Assembly (NCBI RefSeq): GCF_000003605.2 | Contig: NW_003107311.1 | Coordinates: 24,998-88,997, forward strand | DNA from: Saccoglossus kowalevskii | Lineage: Eukaryota > Hemichordata > Enteropneusta > Harrimaniidae | Length of the DNA stretch: 64,000 bases | Reading direction: 5' to 3' | Part shown: one piece after another, positions 12,030 to 23,880 of the stretch | Numbering within the stretch: the stretch's first letter is position 1 | How the letters are laid out: the number at the start of each line of letters is the position of its first letter | Position numbers and translations under genes: made by a program | Notes under the pieces: model-generated | Databases searched by the model: none | Told to the model about the DNA's origin: nothing | The model's input: only the letters and a program-made list of their open reading frames with translations

Positions 12030-12660
12030 ACGTGTAGAGCCCACCTATACGTTGGTTTAAAACCACGAGTAGAGCTCACCTATACGTCGGTTTAAAACCA
12101 CGTGTAGAGCTCACCTATACATTGGTTTAAAACCATGTGTAGAGCTCACCTATACGTCGGTTTAAAACCACGCGTAGAGCTCACCTATACGTTGGTTTAA
12201 AACCACGCGTAGAGTTCACCTATACATCGGTTTAAAACCACGTGTAGAGCTCACCTATATGTTGGTTTAAAACCACGCGTAGAGCTCACCTATACGTCGG
12301 TTTAAAACCACGTGTAGAGCCCACCTATACGTTGGTTTAAAACCACGAGTAGAGCTCACCTATACGTCAGTTTAAAACCACGCGTAGAGCTCACCTATAC
12401 GTCGGTTTAAAACAATGCGTAGAGCTCACCTATACGTCGGTTTAAAACCACGCGTAGAGCTCACCTATACGTCGGTTTAAAACCACGCGTAGAGTTCACA
12501 TATACGTCGGTTTAAAACCACGCGTAGAGCTCACCTATACGTCGGTTTAAAACCACGCGTAGAGCTCACCTATACGTCAGTTTAAAACCACGCGTAGAGC
12601 TCACCTATACATCGGTTTAAAACCACGTGTAGAGCTCACCGATATGTTGGTTTAAAACCA
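12030..12660 (+). repeat. GCCCACC / ACCGATATG block, copy 1 of 3
   Basis: This ordered set carries GCCCACC, ACGAGTAG, GTCAGTTT, AACAATGCG, GAGTTCACATATACG and finally CACCGATATGTTGG. The same order ends at about 22,611 and 23,556. It resembles the copy near 23.1-23.57 kb most closely, sharing three monomers that the 22.3-kb copy lacks. Confidence 0.75.
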
Positions 12661-12839
12661 CGTGTAGAGCTAACCTATACGTCGGTTTAAAACCACGTGT
12701 AGAGCTCACCTATACATCGGTTTAAAACCACGCGTAGAGCTCACCTATACATCGGTTTAAAACCTTGTGTAGAGCTCACCTATACATCGGTTTAAAACCA
12801 CATGTAGAGCTCACCTATACGTCGGTTTAAAACCACGCG

Positions 12840-14215
12840 TAGAGCTCACCTATACGTTGGTTTAAAACCACGCGTAGAGCTCACCTATACGTCGGTTTAA
12901 AACCACGTGTAGAGCTCACCTATACGTCGGGTTAAAACCATGTGTAGAGCTCACCTATACATCGGTTTAAAACCACGTGTAGAGCTCACTTATATGTCGG
13001 TTTAAAACCACGTGTAGAGCTCACCTATACGTTGGTTTAAAACCACGCGTAGAGCTGACACCTATACGCCGGTTTAAAACCACGCATAGAGCTCGCCTGT
13101 ACGTTGGTTTAAAACCACGCGTAGAGCTCACCTATACGTCAGTTTAAAACCACGCGTAGAACTTTCCTATACATCGGTTTAAAACCACGTGTAGAGCTCA
13201 CCTATGCATCGGTTTAAAACCATGTGTAGAGCTCACCTATACGTCGGTTTAAAATCTTGTGTAGAGTTCACCTATACGTTGGTTTAAAACCACGCGTAGA
13301 GCTCACCTATACATCGGTTTAAAACCACGTGTAGAGCTCACCTGTATGTCGGTTTAAAACCACGCGTAGAGCACATCTATACATCGGTTTAAAACCACGT
13401 GTAGAGCTCACCTATACGTCGGTTTAAAACCACGTGTAGAGCTCACCTATACGTCGGTTTAAAACTACATGTAGAGCTCACCTATACATCGGTTTAAAAC
13501 CATGTGTAGAGCTCACCTATACGTTGGTTTAAAACCACGCGTAGAGCTCACCTATACGTCGGTTTAAAACCACGTGTAGAGCTCACCTATACGTCGGTTT
13601 AAAACCACGCGTAGAGCTCACCTATACGTCGGTTTAAAACCACGCGTAGAGCTCACCTATACGTCGGTTTAAAACCTTGTGTAGAGCTCACCTATACGTT
13701 GGTTTAAAACCACGCGTAGAGCTCACCTATACGTCGGTTTAAAAACACGCGTAGAGCTCACCTATACGTCGGTTTAAAACCACGTGTAGAGCTCACCTAT
13801 ACATCGGTTTAAAACCACGTGTAGAGCTCACTTATATGTCGGTTTAAAACACGTGTAGAGCTCACCTATACGTTGGTTTAAAACCACGCGTAGAGCTCAC
13901 CTATACGTCTGTTTAAAACCACGCGCAGAGCTCACCTATACGTTGGTTTAAAACCTTGTGTAGAGCTCACCTATACGTTGGTTTAAAACCACGCGTAGAG
14001 CTCACCTATACGTCGGTTTAAAACCACGCGTAGAGCTCACCTATACGTCGGTTTAAAACCATGCGTAGAGCTCACCTATACGTTGGTTTAAAACCACGCG
14101 TAGAGCTCACCTATACGTCGGTTTAAAACCACGCGTAGAGCTCACCTATACATCGGTTTAAAACCACGTGTAGAGCTCACCTATACGTCGGTTTAAAACC
14201 TTGTGTAGAGCTCAC
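12840..14215 (+). repeat. 1.37-kb block duplicated at 51,178-52,550
   Basis: Monomer order and private variants agree with 51,178-52,550. These include CGGGTTAAAACC, AGAACTTTCC, CTATGCATCGG, AAAATCTTGTG, GAGCACATC, AACTACATG, the one-base loss AAAACACGTG and GTCTGTTT. The differences found were GCTGACACC for GCTCACC near 13,057 (two extra bases) and one G to A. The offset is 38,335 bases downstream of that insertion. Related but less similar copies lie near 44.6-45.2, 48.8-49.0 and 63.3-63.8 kb. Confidence 0.88.
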
Positions 14216-14689
14216 CTATACATCGGTTTAAAACCACGTGTAGAGCTCACCTATACATCGGTTTAAAACCACGCGTAGAGCTCACCTATACATCGGTTTA
14301 AAACCACGCGTAGAGCTCACCTATACGTCGGATTAAAACCACGTGTAGAGATCACCTATACATCGGTTTATAACCACGCGTAGAGCTCACCTATACATCG
14401 GTTTAAAATCACGCGTAGAGCTCACCTATACATCGGTTTAAAACCACGCGTAGAGCTCACCTATACATCGGTTTAAAACCACGCGTAGAGCTCACCTATA
14501 TGTCGGATTAAAAACAGGTGTAGAGCTCACCTATACATCGGTTTATAACCACGCGTAGAGCTCACCTATACATCGTTTTAAAACCACGTGTAGAGCTCAC
14601 CTATACGTTGGTTTAAAACCACGAGTAGAGCTCACCTATACGTCGGTTTAAAACCACGTGTAGAGCTCACCTATACATCGGTTTAAAAC

Positions 14690-15960
14690 CTTGTGTAGAG
14701 CTCAACTATACATTGGTTTAAAACCACGCATAGAGCTCAACTATACGTCGGTTTAAAACCACGCGTAGAGCTCACCTATACGTCGGTTTAAAACCACGTG
14801 TAGAGCTCACCTATACATCGGTTTAAAACCACGTGTAGAGCTCACCTATACGTCGGTTTAAAACCACGTGTAGAGCTCACCTATACATCGGTTTAAAACC
14901 ACGTGTAGAGCTCACTTGTATGTCGGTTTAAAACCACGTGTAGAGCTCACCTATACGTTGGTTTAAAACCACGCGTAGAGCTCACCTATACGTCGGTTTA
15001 AAACCACGCATAGAGCTCACCTATACGTTGGTTTAAAACCTTGTGTAGAGCTCACCTGTATGTTGGTTTAAACCACGCGTAGAGCTCACTATACGTCGGT
15101 TTAAACACGCGTAGAGCTCACTATACGTCGTTTAAAACCACGTGTAGAGCTCACCTATGCATTGGTTTAAACCACGCGTAGAGCTCACCTATACGTCGGT
15201 TTAAAACCACGTGTAGAGTTCACCTATACGTCGGTTTAAAACCACGTGTAGAGCTCACCTATACATCGGTTTAAAACCACGCGTAGAGCTCACCTATACA
15301 TCGTTTTAAAACCACGTGTAGAGCTCACCTATACGTTGGTTTAAAACCTTGTGTAGAGCTCACCTATACATCAGTTTAAAACCACGTGTAGAGCTCACCT
15401 ATATGTCGGTTGAAAACCACGTGTAGAGCTCACCTATACGTTGGTTTAAAACCACGCGTAGAGCTCACCTATACATCGGTTTAAAACCACGTGTAGAGCT
15501 CACCTATACATTGGTTTAAAACCACGTGTAGAGCTCACCTATACATCGGTTTAAAACCACGTGTAGAGCTCACCTATACGTTGGTTTAAAACCACGTGTA
15601 GAGCTCACCTATACATCGGTTTAAAACCACGCATAGAGCTCACCTATACATCGGTTTAAAACCTTGTGTAGAGCTCACCTATACATCGGTTTAAAACCAC
15701 GTGTAGAGCTCACCTATATGTCGGTTGAAAACCTTGTGTAGAGCTCACCTATACGTTGGTTTAAAACCACGCGTAGAGCTCACCTATACATCGGTTTAAA
15801 ACCATGTGTAGAGCTCACCTATACGTTGGTTTAAAACCACGCGTAGAGCTCACCTATACGTCGGTTTAAAACCACACGTAGAGCTCACCTATACGTTGGT
15901 TTATAACCACGCGTAGAGCTCACCTATACGTCGGTTTAAACCACGTGTAGAGCTCACCTA
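14690..15960 (+). repeat. AACTATACATTGG-marked block, copy 1 of 4
   Basis: The block starts with CCTTGTG, CTCAACTATACATTGG and GCATAGAGCTCAACTATACG monomers. It ends with a GGTTTATAACC then TTTAAACCACGTG pair near 15,900-15,955. The same order appears at about 31,935-33,055 and 49,714-50,830, and partly at 53,375-53,943. This copy has a cluster of one-base losses at 15,068-15,190 and lacks the 23-bp monomer that the other three carry. Confidence 0.8.
15068..15190 (+). repeat. Cluster of one-base deletions
   Basis: Four successive monomers lose single bases in short runs: TTTAAACCACG, GCTCACTATACG (twice), TTTAAACACG and GTCGTTTAAAACC. The paralogues near 32.3, 50.1 and 53.8 kb are intact at these points. 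Confidence 0.75.
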
Positions 15961-16500
15961 TACGTTGGTTTAAACCCCCCGTAGAGCTTTCCTATACATC
16001 GGTTTAAAACCACGTGTAGAGCTCACCTATACGCCGGTTTAAAACCACGCATAGAGCTCACCTATACGTTGGTTTAAAACCTTGTGTAGAGCTCACCTGT
16101 ACGTTGGTTTAAAACCACGCGTAGAGCTCACCTATACGTCGGTTTAAAACCACGCGTAGAGCTCACCTATACGTCGGTTTAAAACCACGCGTAGAGCTCA
16201 CCTATACATCGGTTTTAAACCACGTGTAGAGCTCACCTATACGTCGGTTTAAAACCACGCATAGAGCTTTCCTATACATCGGTTTAAAACCACGTGTAGA
16301 GCTCACCTATACGCCGGTTTAAAACCAAGCATAGAGCTCACCTATACGTTGGTTTAAAACCTTGTGTAGAGCTCACCTGTACGTTGGTTTAAAACCACGC
16401 GTAGAGTTCACCTATACGTCGGTTTAAAACCACGTGTAGAGCTCACCTATACGTCGGTTTAAAACCACGCGTAGAGCTTTCCTATACATTGGTTTAAAAC
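15961..16500 (+). repeat. GCTTTCC block, with a C6 run at its start
   Basis: The block from 15,985 matches 34,246-34,755, including the private GAGTTCACC at 16,405 and 34,666. At 15,975-15,980 the junction reads six C where the paralogue reads ACCACGCG, the only such C run I saw in the window. The monomer is one base short. Confidence 0.75.
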
Positions 16501-17076
16501 CACGTGTAGAGCTCACCTATACGTTGGTTTAAAACCACACGTAGAGCTCACCTATACATCGGTTTAAAACCACGTGTAGAGCTCACCTATACGTCGGTTT
16601 AAAACCACGTGTAGAGCTCTCCTATACGTCGGTTTAAAACCACGCGTAGAGCTCACCTATACGTCGGTTTAAAACCTTGTGTAGAGCTCACCTATACATC
16701 GGTTTAAAACCACGCGTAGAGCTCACCTATACATCGGTTTAAAACCACGTGTAGAGCTCACCTATACGTCGGTTTAAAACCACGTGTAGAGCTCACCTAT
16801 ACGTCGGTTTAAAACTACGCGAGAGCTCACCTATACATCGGTTTAAAACCACGTGTAGAGCTCACCTATACGTTGGTTTAAAACCACGCATAGAGCTCAC
16901 CTATACGTCGGTTTAAAACCACGTGTAGAGCTCACCTATATGTTGGTTTAAAACCACACGTAGAGCTCACCTATACGTCGGTTTAAAACCACGCGTAGAG
17001 CTCACCTATACGTCGGTTTAAAACCTTGTGTAGAGCTCAACTATACGTTGGTTTAAAACCATGCGTAGAGCTCACC

Positions 17077-17088
17077 TACATGTATACG
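17077..17088 (+). repeat. 41-bp monomer with CATGTA insertion, copy 3 of 7
   Basis: It has the same six-base insertion and CCATGCG / TTTTAAACC flanks as at 2,901. The following junction is ACGCATAG, as in copy 2. Confidence 0.9.
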
Positions 17089-18049
17089 TCGGTTTTAAAC
17101 CACGCATAGAGCTCACCTATACGTCGGTTTAAAACCACGTGTAGAGCTCACCTATACATCGGTTTAAAACCATGTGTAGAGCTCACCTATACATCGGTTT
17201 AAAAGCACGTGTAGAGCTAACCTATATGTTGGTTTAAAACCACGCGTAGAGCTCACCTATACGTCGGTTTAAAACCACGTGTAGAGCTCACCTATACGTT
17301 GGTTTAAAACCACGAGTAGAGCTCACCTATACGTCGGTTTAAAACCACGTGTAGAGCTCACCTATACGTCGGTTTAAAACCATGTGTAGAGCTCACCTAT
17401 ACGTCGGTTTAAAACCACGCGTAGAGCTCACCTATACATCGGTTTAAAACCACGTGTAGAGCTCACCTATACATCGGTTTAAAACCACGTGTAGAGCTCA
17501 CCTGTACGTCGGTTTAAAACCACGTGTAGAGCTCACCTATACGACGGTTTAAAACCACGCGTAGAGCTCACCTATACATCGGTTTAAAACCACGCGTAGA
17601 GCTCACCTATACATCGGTTTAAAACCACGTGTAGAGCTCACCTATACGTTGGTTTAAAACCACGCGTAGAGCTCAGCTATACGTCGGTTTAAAACCATGT
17701 GTAGAGCTCACCTATACGTTGGTTTAAAACCACGCGTAGAGCTCACCTATACATCGGTTTAAAACCACGTGTAGAGCTCACCTATACGTTGGTTTAAAAC
17801 CACGCGTAGAGCTCACCTATACGTCGGTTTAAAACCACGCGTAGAGCTCACCTATACGTCGGTTTAAAACCATGTGTAGAGCTCACCTATACGTTGGATT
17901 AAAACCACGCGTAGAGCTCACCTATACGTCGGTTTAAAACCACGCGTAGAGCTCACCTATACGTCGGTTTAAAACCTTGTGTAGAGCTCACCTATACGTT
18001 GGTTTAAAACCATGTGTAGAGCTCACCTATACGTCGGTTTAAAACCACG

Positions 18050-19560
18050 CATAGAGCTCACCTATACATCGGTTTAAAACAATGCGTAGAGCTCACCTAT
18101 ACGTCGGTTTAAAACCACGCGTAGAGCTCACCTATTCGTTGGTTTAAAACCATGCGTAAAGTTCACATATACGTCGGTTTAAAACCACGCGTAGAGCTCA
18201 CCTATACGTCGGTTTAAAACCTCACGTAGAGCTCACCTATACGTTGATTTAAAACCACGCGTAGAGCTCACCTATACATCAGTTTAAAACTACGTGTAGA
18301 GCTCACCTATACGTCGGTTTAAAACCACGTGTAGAGCTCACCTATACGTCGGTTTAAAACTATGCGTAGAGCTCACCTATACGTCGGTTTAAAACCACGT
18401 GTAGAGCTCACCTATACGTCGGTTTAAAACCACGCGTAGAGCTCACCTATACGTCGGTTTAAAACCATGCGTAGAGCTCACCTATACGTCGGTTTAAAAC
18501 CACGCGTAGAGCTCACCTGTACGTCGGTTTAAAATCACGCGTAGAGCTCACCTGTACGTCGGGTTTAAAACCACGCGTAGAGCTCACCTGTACGTCGGTT
18601 TAAAACCACGCGTAGAGCTCACCTATACGTCGGTTTAAAACCACGCGTAGAGCTCACCTATACGTCGGTTTAAAACCACGCGTAGAGCTCACCTATACGT
18701 CGGTTTAAAACCACATGTAGAGCTCACCTATACGTCGGTTTAAAACCACGAGTAGAGCTCACCTATACGTCGGTTTAAAACCATGCGTAGAGCTCATCTA
18801 TACGTCGGTTTAAAACCACACGTAGAGCTCACATATACGTCGGTTTAAAACCACGTGTAGAGCTCAGCTATACATCGGTTCAAAACCACGCGTAGAGCTC
18901 ACTTATACATCGGTTTAATACAACGCATAGAGCTCACCTATGCGTCGGTTTAAAACCACGTGTAGGGCTCACCTATACGTTGGTTTAAAACCACGAGTAG
19001 AGCTCACCTATACGTCGGTTTAAAACCACGCGTAGAGCTCATCTATACGTCGGTTTAAAACCACGCATAGAGCTCACCTATACGTCGGTTTAAAACCACG
19101 CGTAGAGCTCACCTGTACGTCAGTTTAAAACCATGCGTAGAGCTCACCTGTACGTTGGTTTAAAACCATGCGTAGAGCTCACATATACATCGGTTTAAAA
19201 CAACGTGTAGAGCTCACCTATACGTCGGTTTAAAACCATGTGTAGAGCTCACCTATACGTCGGTTTAAAACCACGTGTAGAGCTCACCTATACGTCGGTT
19301 TAAAACCACGCGTAGAGCTCACCTATACGTCGGTTTAAAACCACGCGTAGAGCTCACCTATACGTCGGTTTAAAACCACGCGTAGAGCTCACTTATACAT
19401 CGGTTTAAAACAACGCGTAGAGCTCACCTATACGTCGGTTTAAAACAACGCGTAGAGCTCACCTATACGTCGGTTTAAAACCACGCGTAGAGCTCACCTA
19501 TACATCGGTTTAAAACCACGCGTAGAACTCACCTATACATCGGTTTAAAACCACGTGTAG
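18050..19560 (+). repeat. Family B-like block 2
   Basis: Mostly GTCGG monomers with GAGTTCACATATACG, CTGTACGTCGG, AATACAACGCATAG, CTATGCGTCGG and TAGGGCTCACC variants, plus a few GTTGG copies. The segment 18,890-19,400 has close relatives at about 26.4-26.9 and 58.34-58.85 kb. The last of these shares AATACAAC and TAGGGCTC. There are no genes in this stretch. Confidence 0.65.
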
Positions 19561-20734
19561 AGCTCACCTGTACGTCGGTTTAAAATCTTGTGTAGAGCTC
19601 ACCTATACGTTGGTTTAAAACCACGCGTAGAGCTCACCTATACATCGGTTTAAAACCACGTGTAGAGCTCACCTATACGTCGGTTTAAAACCACGCATAG
19701 AGCTCACCTATACGTCGGTTTAAAACCACGTGTAGAGCTCACCTATACGTCGGTTTAAAACCACGTGTAGAGCTCACCTGTACGTCGGTTTAAAACCATG
19801 CGTAGAGCTCACCTATACGTCGGTTTAAAACCACGCGTAGAGCTCACCTATACGTCGGTTTAAAACCTTGTGTAGAGCTCACCTATACGTCGGTTTAAAA
19901 CCACGCGTAGAGCCCATCTATACATCGGTTTAAAACCACGTGTAGAGCTCACCTATACGTCGGTTTAAAACCACGTGTAGAGCTCACCTATACGTCGGTT
20001 TAAAACCACGCGTAGAGCTCACCTATACGTCGGTTTAAAACAATGCGTAGCGCTCACCTATACGTCGGTTTAAAACCACGTGTAGATCTCACCTATACAT
20101 CGGTTTAAAACCACGTGTAGAGCTCACTTATATGTCGGTTTAAAAACACGTGTAGAGCTCACCTATACGTTGGTTTAAAACCATGCGTAGAGCTCACCTA
20201 TACGTCGGTTTAAAACTACGCGCAGAGCTCACCTATACGTTGGTTTAAAACCTTGTGTAGAGCTCACCTATACGTTGGTTTAAAACCACGCGTAGAGCTC
20301 ACCTATACGTCGGTTTAAAACCACGCGTAGAGCTCACCTATACGTTGGTTTAAAACCACGCGTAGAGCTCACCTATACGTCGGTTTAAAACCACGCGTAG
20401 AGCTCACCTATACATCGGTTTAAAACCACGTGTAGAGCTCACCTATACGTCGGTTTAAAACCTTGTGTTGAGCTCACCTATACGTCGGTTTAAAACCACG
20501 TGTACAGCTCACCTATACGTCGGTTTAAAACCACGTGTAGAGCTCACCTATACATCGGTTTAAAACCACGTGTAGAGCTCACCTGTACGTCGGTTTAAAA
20601 CCACGCGTAGAGCTCACCTATACATCAGTTTAAAACCACGTGTAGAGCTCACCTATACGTCGGTTTAAACCACGTGTAGAGCTCACCTATACGTCGGTTT
20701 AAAACCACGTGTAGAGCTCACCTATACATCGGTT

Positions 20735-21345
20735 TAAAACCACGCGTAGAGCTCACCTATACATCGGTTTAAAACCACGTGTAGAGCTCACCTATACGTC
20801 GGTTTAAAACCTTGTGTAGAGCTCACCTATACGTCGGTTTAAAACCACGTGTAGAGCTCACCTATACGTCGGTTTAAAACCACGTGAAGAGCTCACCTAT
20901 ACATCGGTTTAAAACCACGTGTAGAGCTCACCTGTACGTCGGTTTAAAACCACGCGTAGAGCTCACCTATACATCGGTTTAAAACCACGTGTAGAGCTCA
21001 CCTATACGTCGGTTTAAAACCACGTGTAGAGCTCACCTATACGTCGGTTTAAAACCACGTGTAGAGCTCACCTATACATCGGTTTAAAACCACGCGTAGA
21101 GCTCACCTATACATCGGTTTAAAACCACGAGTAGAGCTCACCTATACATCGGTTTAAAACCACGTGTAGAGCTCACCTATACATCGGTTTAAAACCACGC
21201 GTAGAGCTCACCTATACATCGGTTTAAAACCACGCGTAGAGCTCACCTATACGTCGGATTAAAACCATGTGTAGAGATCACCTATACATCGGTTTATAAC
21301 CACGCGTAGAGCTCACCTATAAATCGGTTTAAAACCACGAGTAGA
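20735..21345 (+). repeat. 610-bp block duplicated at 43,519-44,129
   Basis: The offset is a constant 22,784 from 20,735 on. Shared rare variants include CACGTGAAGAG (20,881), CGGATTAAAACCATG, TAGAGATCACC, GGTTTATAACC and CTATAAATCGG (about 21,321). Only isolated differences were seen, such as ACGAGTAG at 21,127 against ACGCGTAG. Confidence 0.82.
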
Positions 21346-22259
21346 GCTCACCTATACGTCGGTTTAAAACCACGTGTAGAGCTCACCTATACGTCGGTTT
21401 AAAACCTTGTGTAGAGCTCAACTATACATTGGTTTAAAACCACGCGTAGAGCTCACCTATACGTCGGTTTAAAACCACGCGTAGAGCTCACCTATACGTC
21501 GGTTTAAAACCACGTGTAGAGCTCACCTATACATCGGTTTAAAACCACGTGTAGAGCTCACCTATACGTCGGTTTAAAACCACGTGTAGAGCTCACCTAT
21601 ACATTGGTTTAAAACCACGTGTAGAGCTCACTTATATGTCGGTTTAAAACCACGTGTAGAGCTCACCTATACGTTGGTTTAAAACCACGCGTAGAGCTCA
21701 CCTATACGTCGGTTTAAAACCACGCATAGAGCTCACCTATACGTTGGTTTAAAACCTTGTGTAGAGCTCACCTGTATGTTGGTTTAAAACCACGCATAAA
21801 GCTCACCTATACGTCGGTTTAAAACCACGCGTAGAGCTCACCTATACGTCGGTTTAAAACCACGTGTAGAGCTCACCTATGCATTGGTTTAAAACCACGC
21901 GTAGAGCTCACCTATACGTCGGTTTAAAACCACGTGTAGAGTTCACCTATACGTCGGTTTAAAACCACGTGTAGAGCTCACCTATACATCGGTTTAAAAC
22001 CACGCGTAGAGCTCACCTATACATCGTTTTAAAACCACGTGTAGAGCTCACCTATACGTTGGTTTAAAACCTTGTGTAGAGCTCACCTATACATCAGTTT
22101 AAAACCACGTGTAGAGCTCACCTATATGTCGGTTGAAAACCACGTGTAGAGCTCACCTATACGTTGGTTTAAAACCACGCGTAGAGCTCACCTATACATC
22201 GGTTTAAAACCACGTGTAGAGCTCACCTATACATTGGTTTAAAACCACGCGTAGAGCTC

Positions 22260-23735
22260 ACCTATACGTCGGTTTAAAACCACGTGTAGAGCCCACCTAT
22301 ACGTTGGTTTAAAACCACGAGTAGAGCTCACCTATACGTCAGTTTAAAACCACGCGTAGAGCTCACCTATACGTCGGTTTAAAACAATGCGTAGAGCTCA
22401 CCTATACGTCGGTTTAAAACCACGCGTAGAGCTCACCTATACGTCGGTTTAAAACCACGCGTAGAGTTCACATATACGTCGGTTTAAAACCACGCGTAGA
22501 GCTCACCTATACGTCGGTTTAAAACCACGCGTAGAGCTCACCTATACGTCAGTTTAAAACCACGCGTAGAGCTCACCTATACATCGGTTTAAAACCACGT
22601 GTAGAGCTCACCGATATGTTGGTTTAAAACCACGCGTAGAGCTCACCTATACGTCGGTTTAAAACCACGTGTAGAGCTCACCTATACGTCGGTTTAAAAC
22701 CTCGCGTAGAGCTCACCTATACGTCGGTTTAAAACCACGCGTAGAGCTCACCTATACGTCGGTTTAAAACCTTGTGTAGAGCTCACCTATACGTTGAATT
22801 AAAACCACGTGTAGAGCTCACCTATACGTTGGATTAAAACCACGCGTAGAGCTCACCTATACGTCGGTTTAAAACCACGCGTAGAGCTCACCTATACGTC
22901 GGTTTAAAACCTTGTGTAGAGCTCACCTATACGTTGGTTTAAAACCATGTGTAGAGCTCACCTATACGTCGGTTTAAAACCACGTGTAGAGCTCACCTAT
23001 ACATCGGTTTAAAACCACGTGTAGAGCTCACCTATACATCGGTTTAAAACCACGTGTAGAGCTCACCTATATGTTGGTTTAAAACCACGCGTAGAGCTCA
23101 CCTATACGTCGGTTTAAAACCACGTGTAGAGCCCACCTATACGTTGGTTTAAAACCACGAGTAGAGCTCACCTATACGTCGGTTTAAAACCACGTGTAGA
23201 GCTCACCTATACATTGGTTTAAAACCATGTGTAGAGCTCACCTATACGTCGGTTTAAAACCACGTGTAGAGCTCACCTATACGTCAGTTTAAAACCACGC
23301 GTAGAGCTCACCTATACGTCGGTTTAAAACAATGCGTAGAGCTCACCTATACGTCGGTTTAAAACCACGCGTAGAGCTCACCTATACGTCGGTTTAAAAC
23401 CACGCGTAGAGTTCACATATACGTCGGTTTAAAACCACGCGTAGAGCTCACCTATACGTCGGTTTAAAACCACGCGTAGAGCTCACCTATACGTCAGTTT
23501 AAAACCACGCGTAGAGCTCACCTATACATCGGTTTAAAACCACGTGTAGAGCTCACCGATATGTTGGTTTAAAACCACGCGTAGAGCTCACCTATACGTC
23601 GGTTTAAAACCACGTGTAGAGCTCACCTATACGTCGGTTTAAAACCTCGCGTAGAGCTCACCTATACGTCGGTTTAAAACCACGCGTAGAGCTCACCTAT
23701 ACGTCGGTTTAAAACCTTGTGTAGAGCTCACTATA
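22260..23735 (+). repeat. GCCCACC / ACCGATATG block, copies 2 and 3 in tandem
   Basis: CACCGATATGTTGG occurs at 22,611 and 23,556, 945 bp (27 monomers) apart. GCCCACC occurs at 22,291 and 23,131, 840 bp apart. The 105-bp difference is three monomers present only in the second copy. Both copies end in CCTCGCG and CCTTGTG monomers. Confidence 0.82.
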
Positions 23736-23880
23736 CGTTGGATTAAAACCACGCGTAGAGCTCACCTATACGTTGGGTTTAAACCACGTGTAGAGCTCAC
23801 TATACGTCGGTTTAAAACCACGTGTAGAGCTCACTATACGTCGGTTTACAGCTAAGCGTAGAGCTCACTATACATCGGTT
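23725..23880 (+). repeat. Cluster of irregular short monomers
   Basis: Four monomers read GCTCACTATAC with one C missing, one reads GTTGGGTTTAAACC, and one has the odd GGTTTACAGCTAAGCG. It lies just after the 22.3/23.2-kb duplication and may mark a rearrangement join or local sequence error. Confidence 0.7.

Larger units (their letters stand above)
8436..18049 (+). repeat. Family A block 2
   Basis: This long family A stretch contains a 700-bp tandem higher-order repeat (9,291-10,689), a block shared with 22-23.7 kb (12,030-12,660), a block shared with 51 kb (12,840-14,215), and the AACTATACATTGG-marked block (14,690-15,960). The GCTTTCC block follows (15,985-16,500), and a 41-bp monomer lies near 17,077. 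There are no genes in this stretch. Confidence 0.8.

Noticed and set aside
18134-18142. CENP-B box (TTCGTTGG in the monomers near 18,134 and 33,906)
   Set aside because: Only the first eight bases resemble the box. The required A and the CGGG half are replaced by TTTAAAACC, and only isolated monomers have it, arising by chance A to T change.
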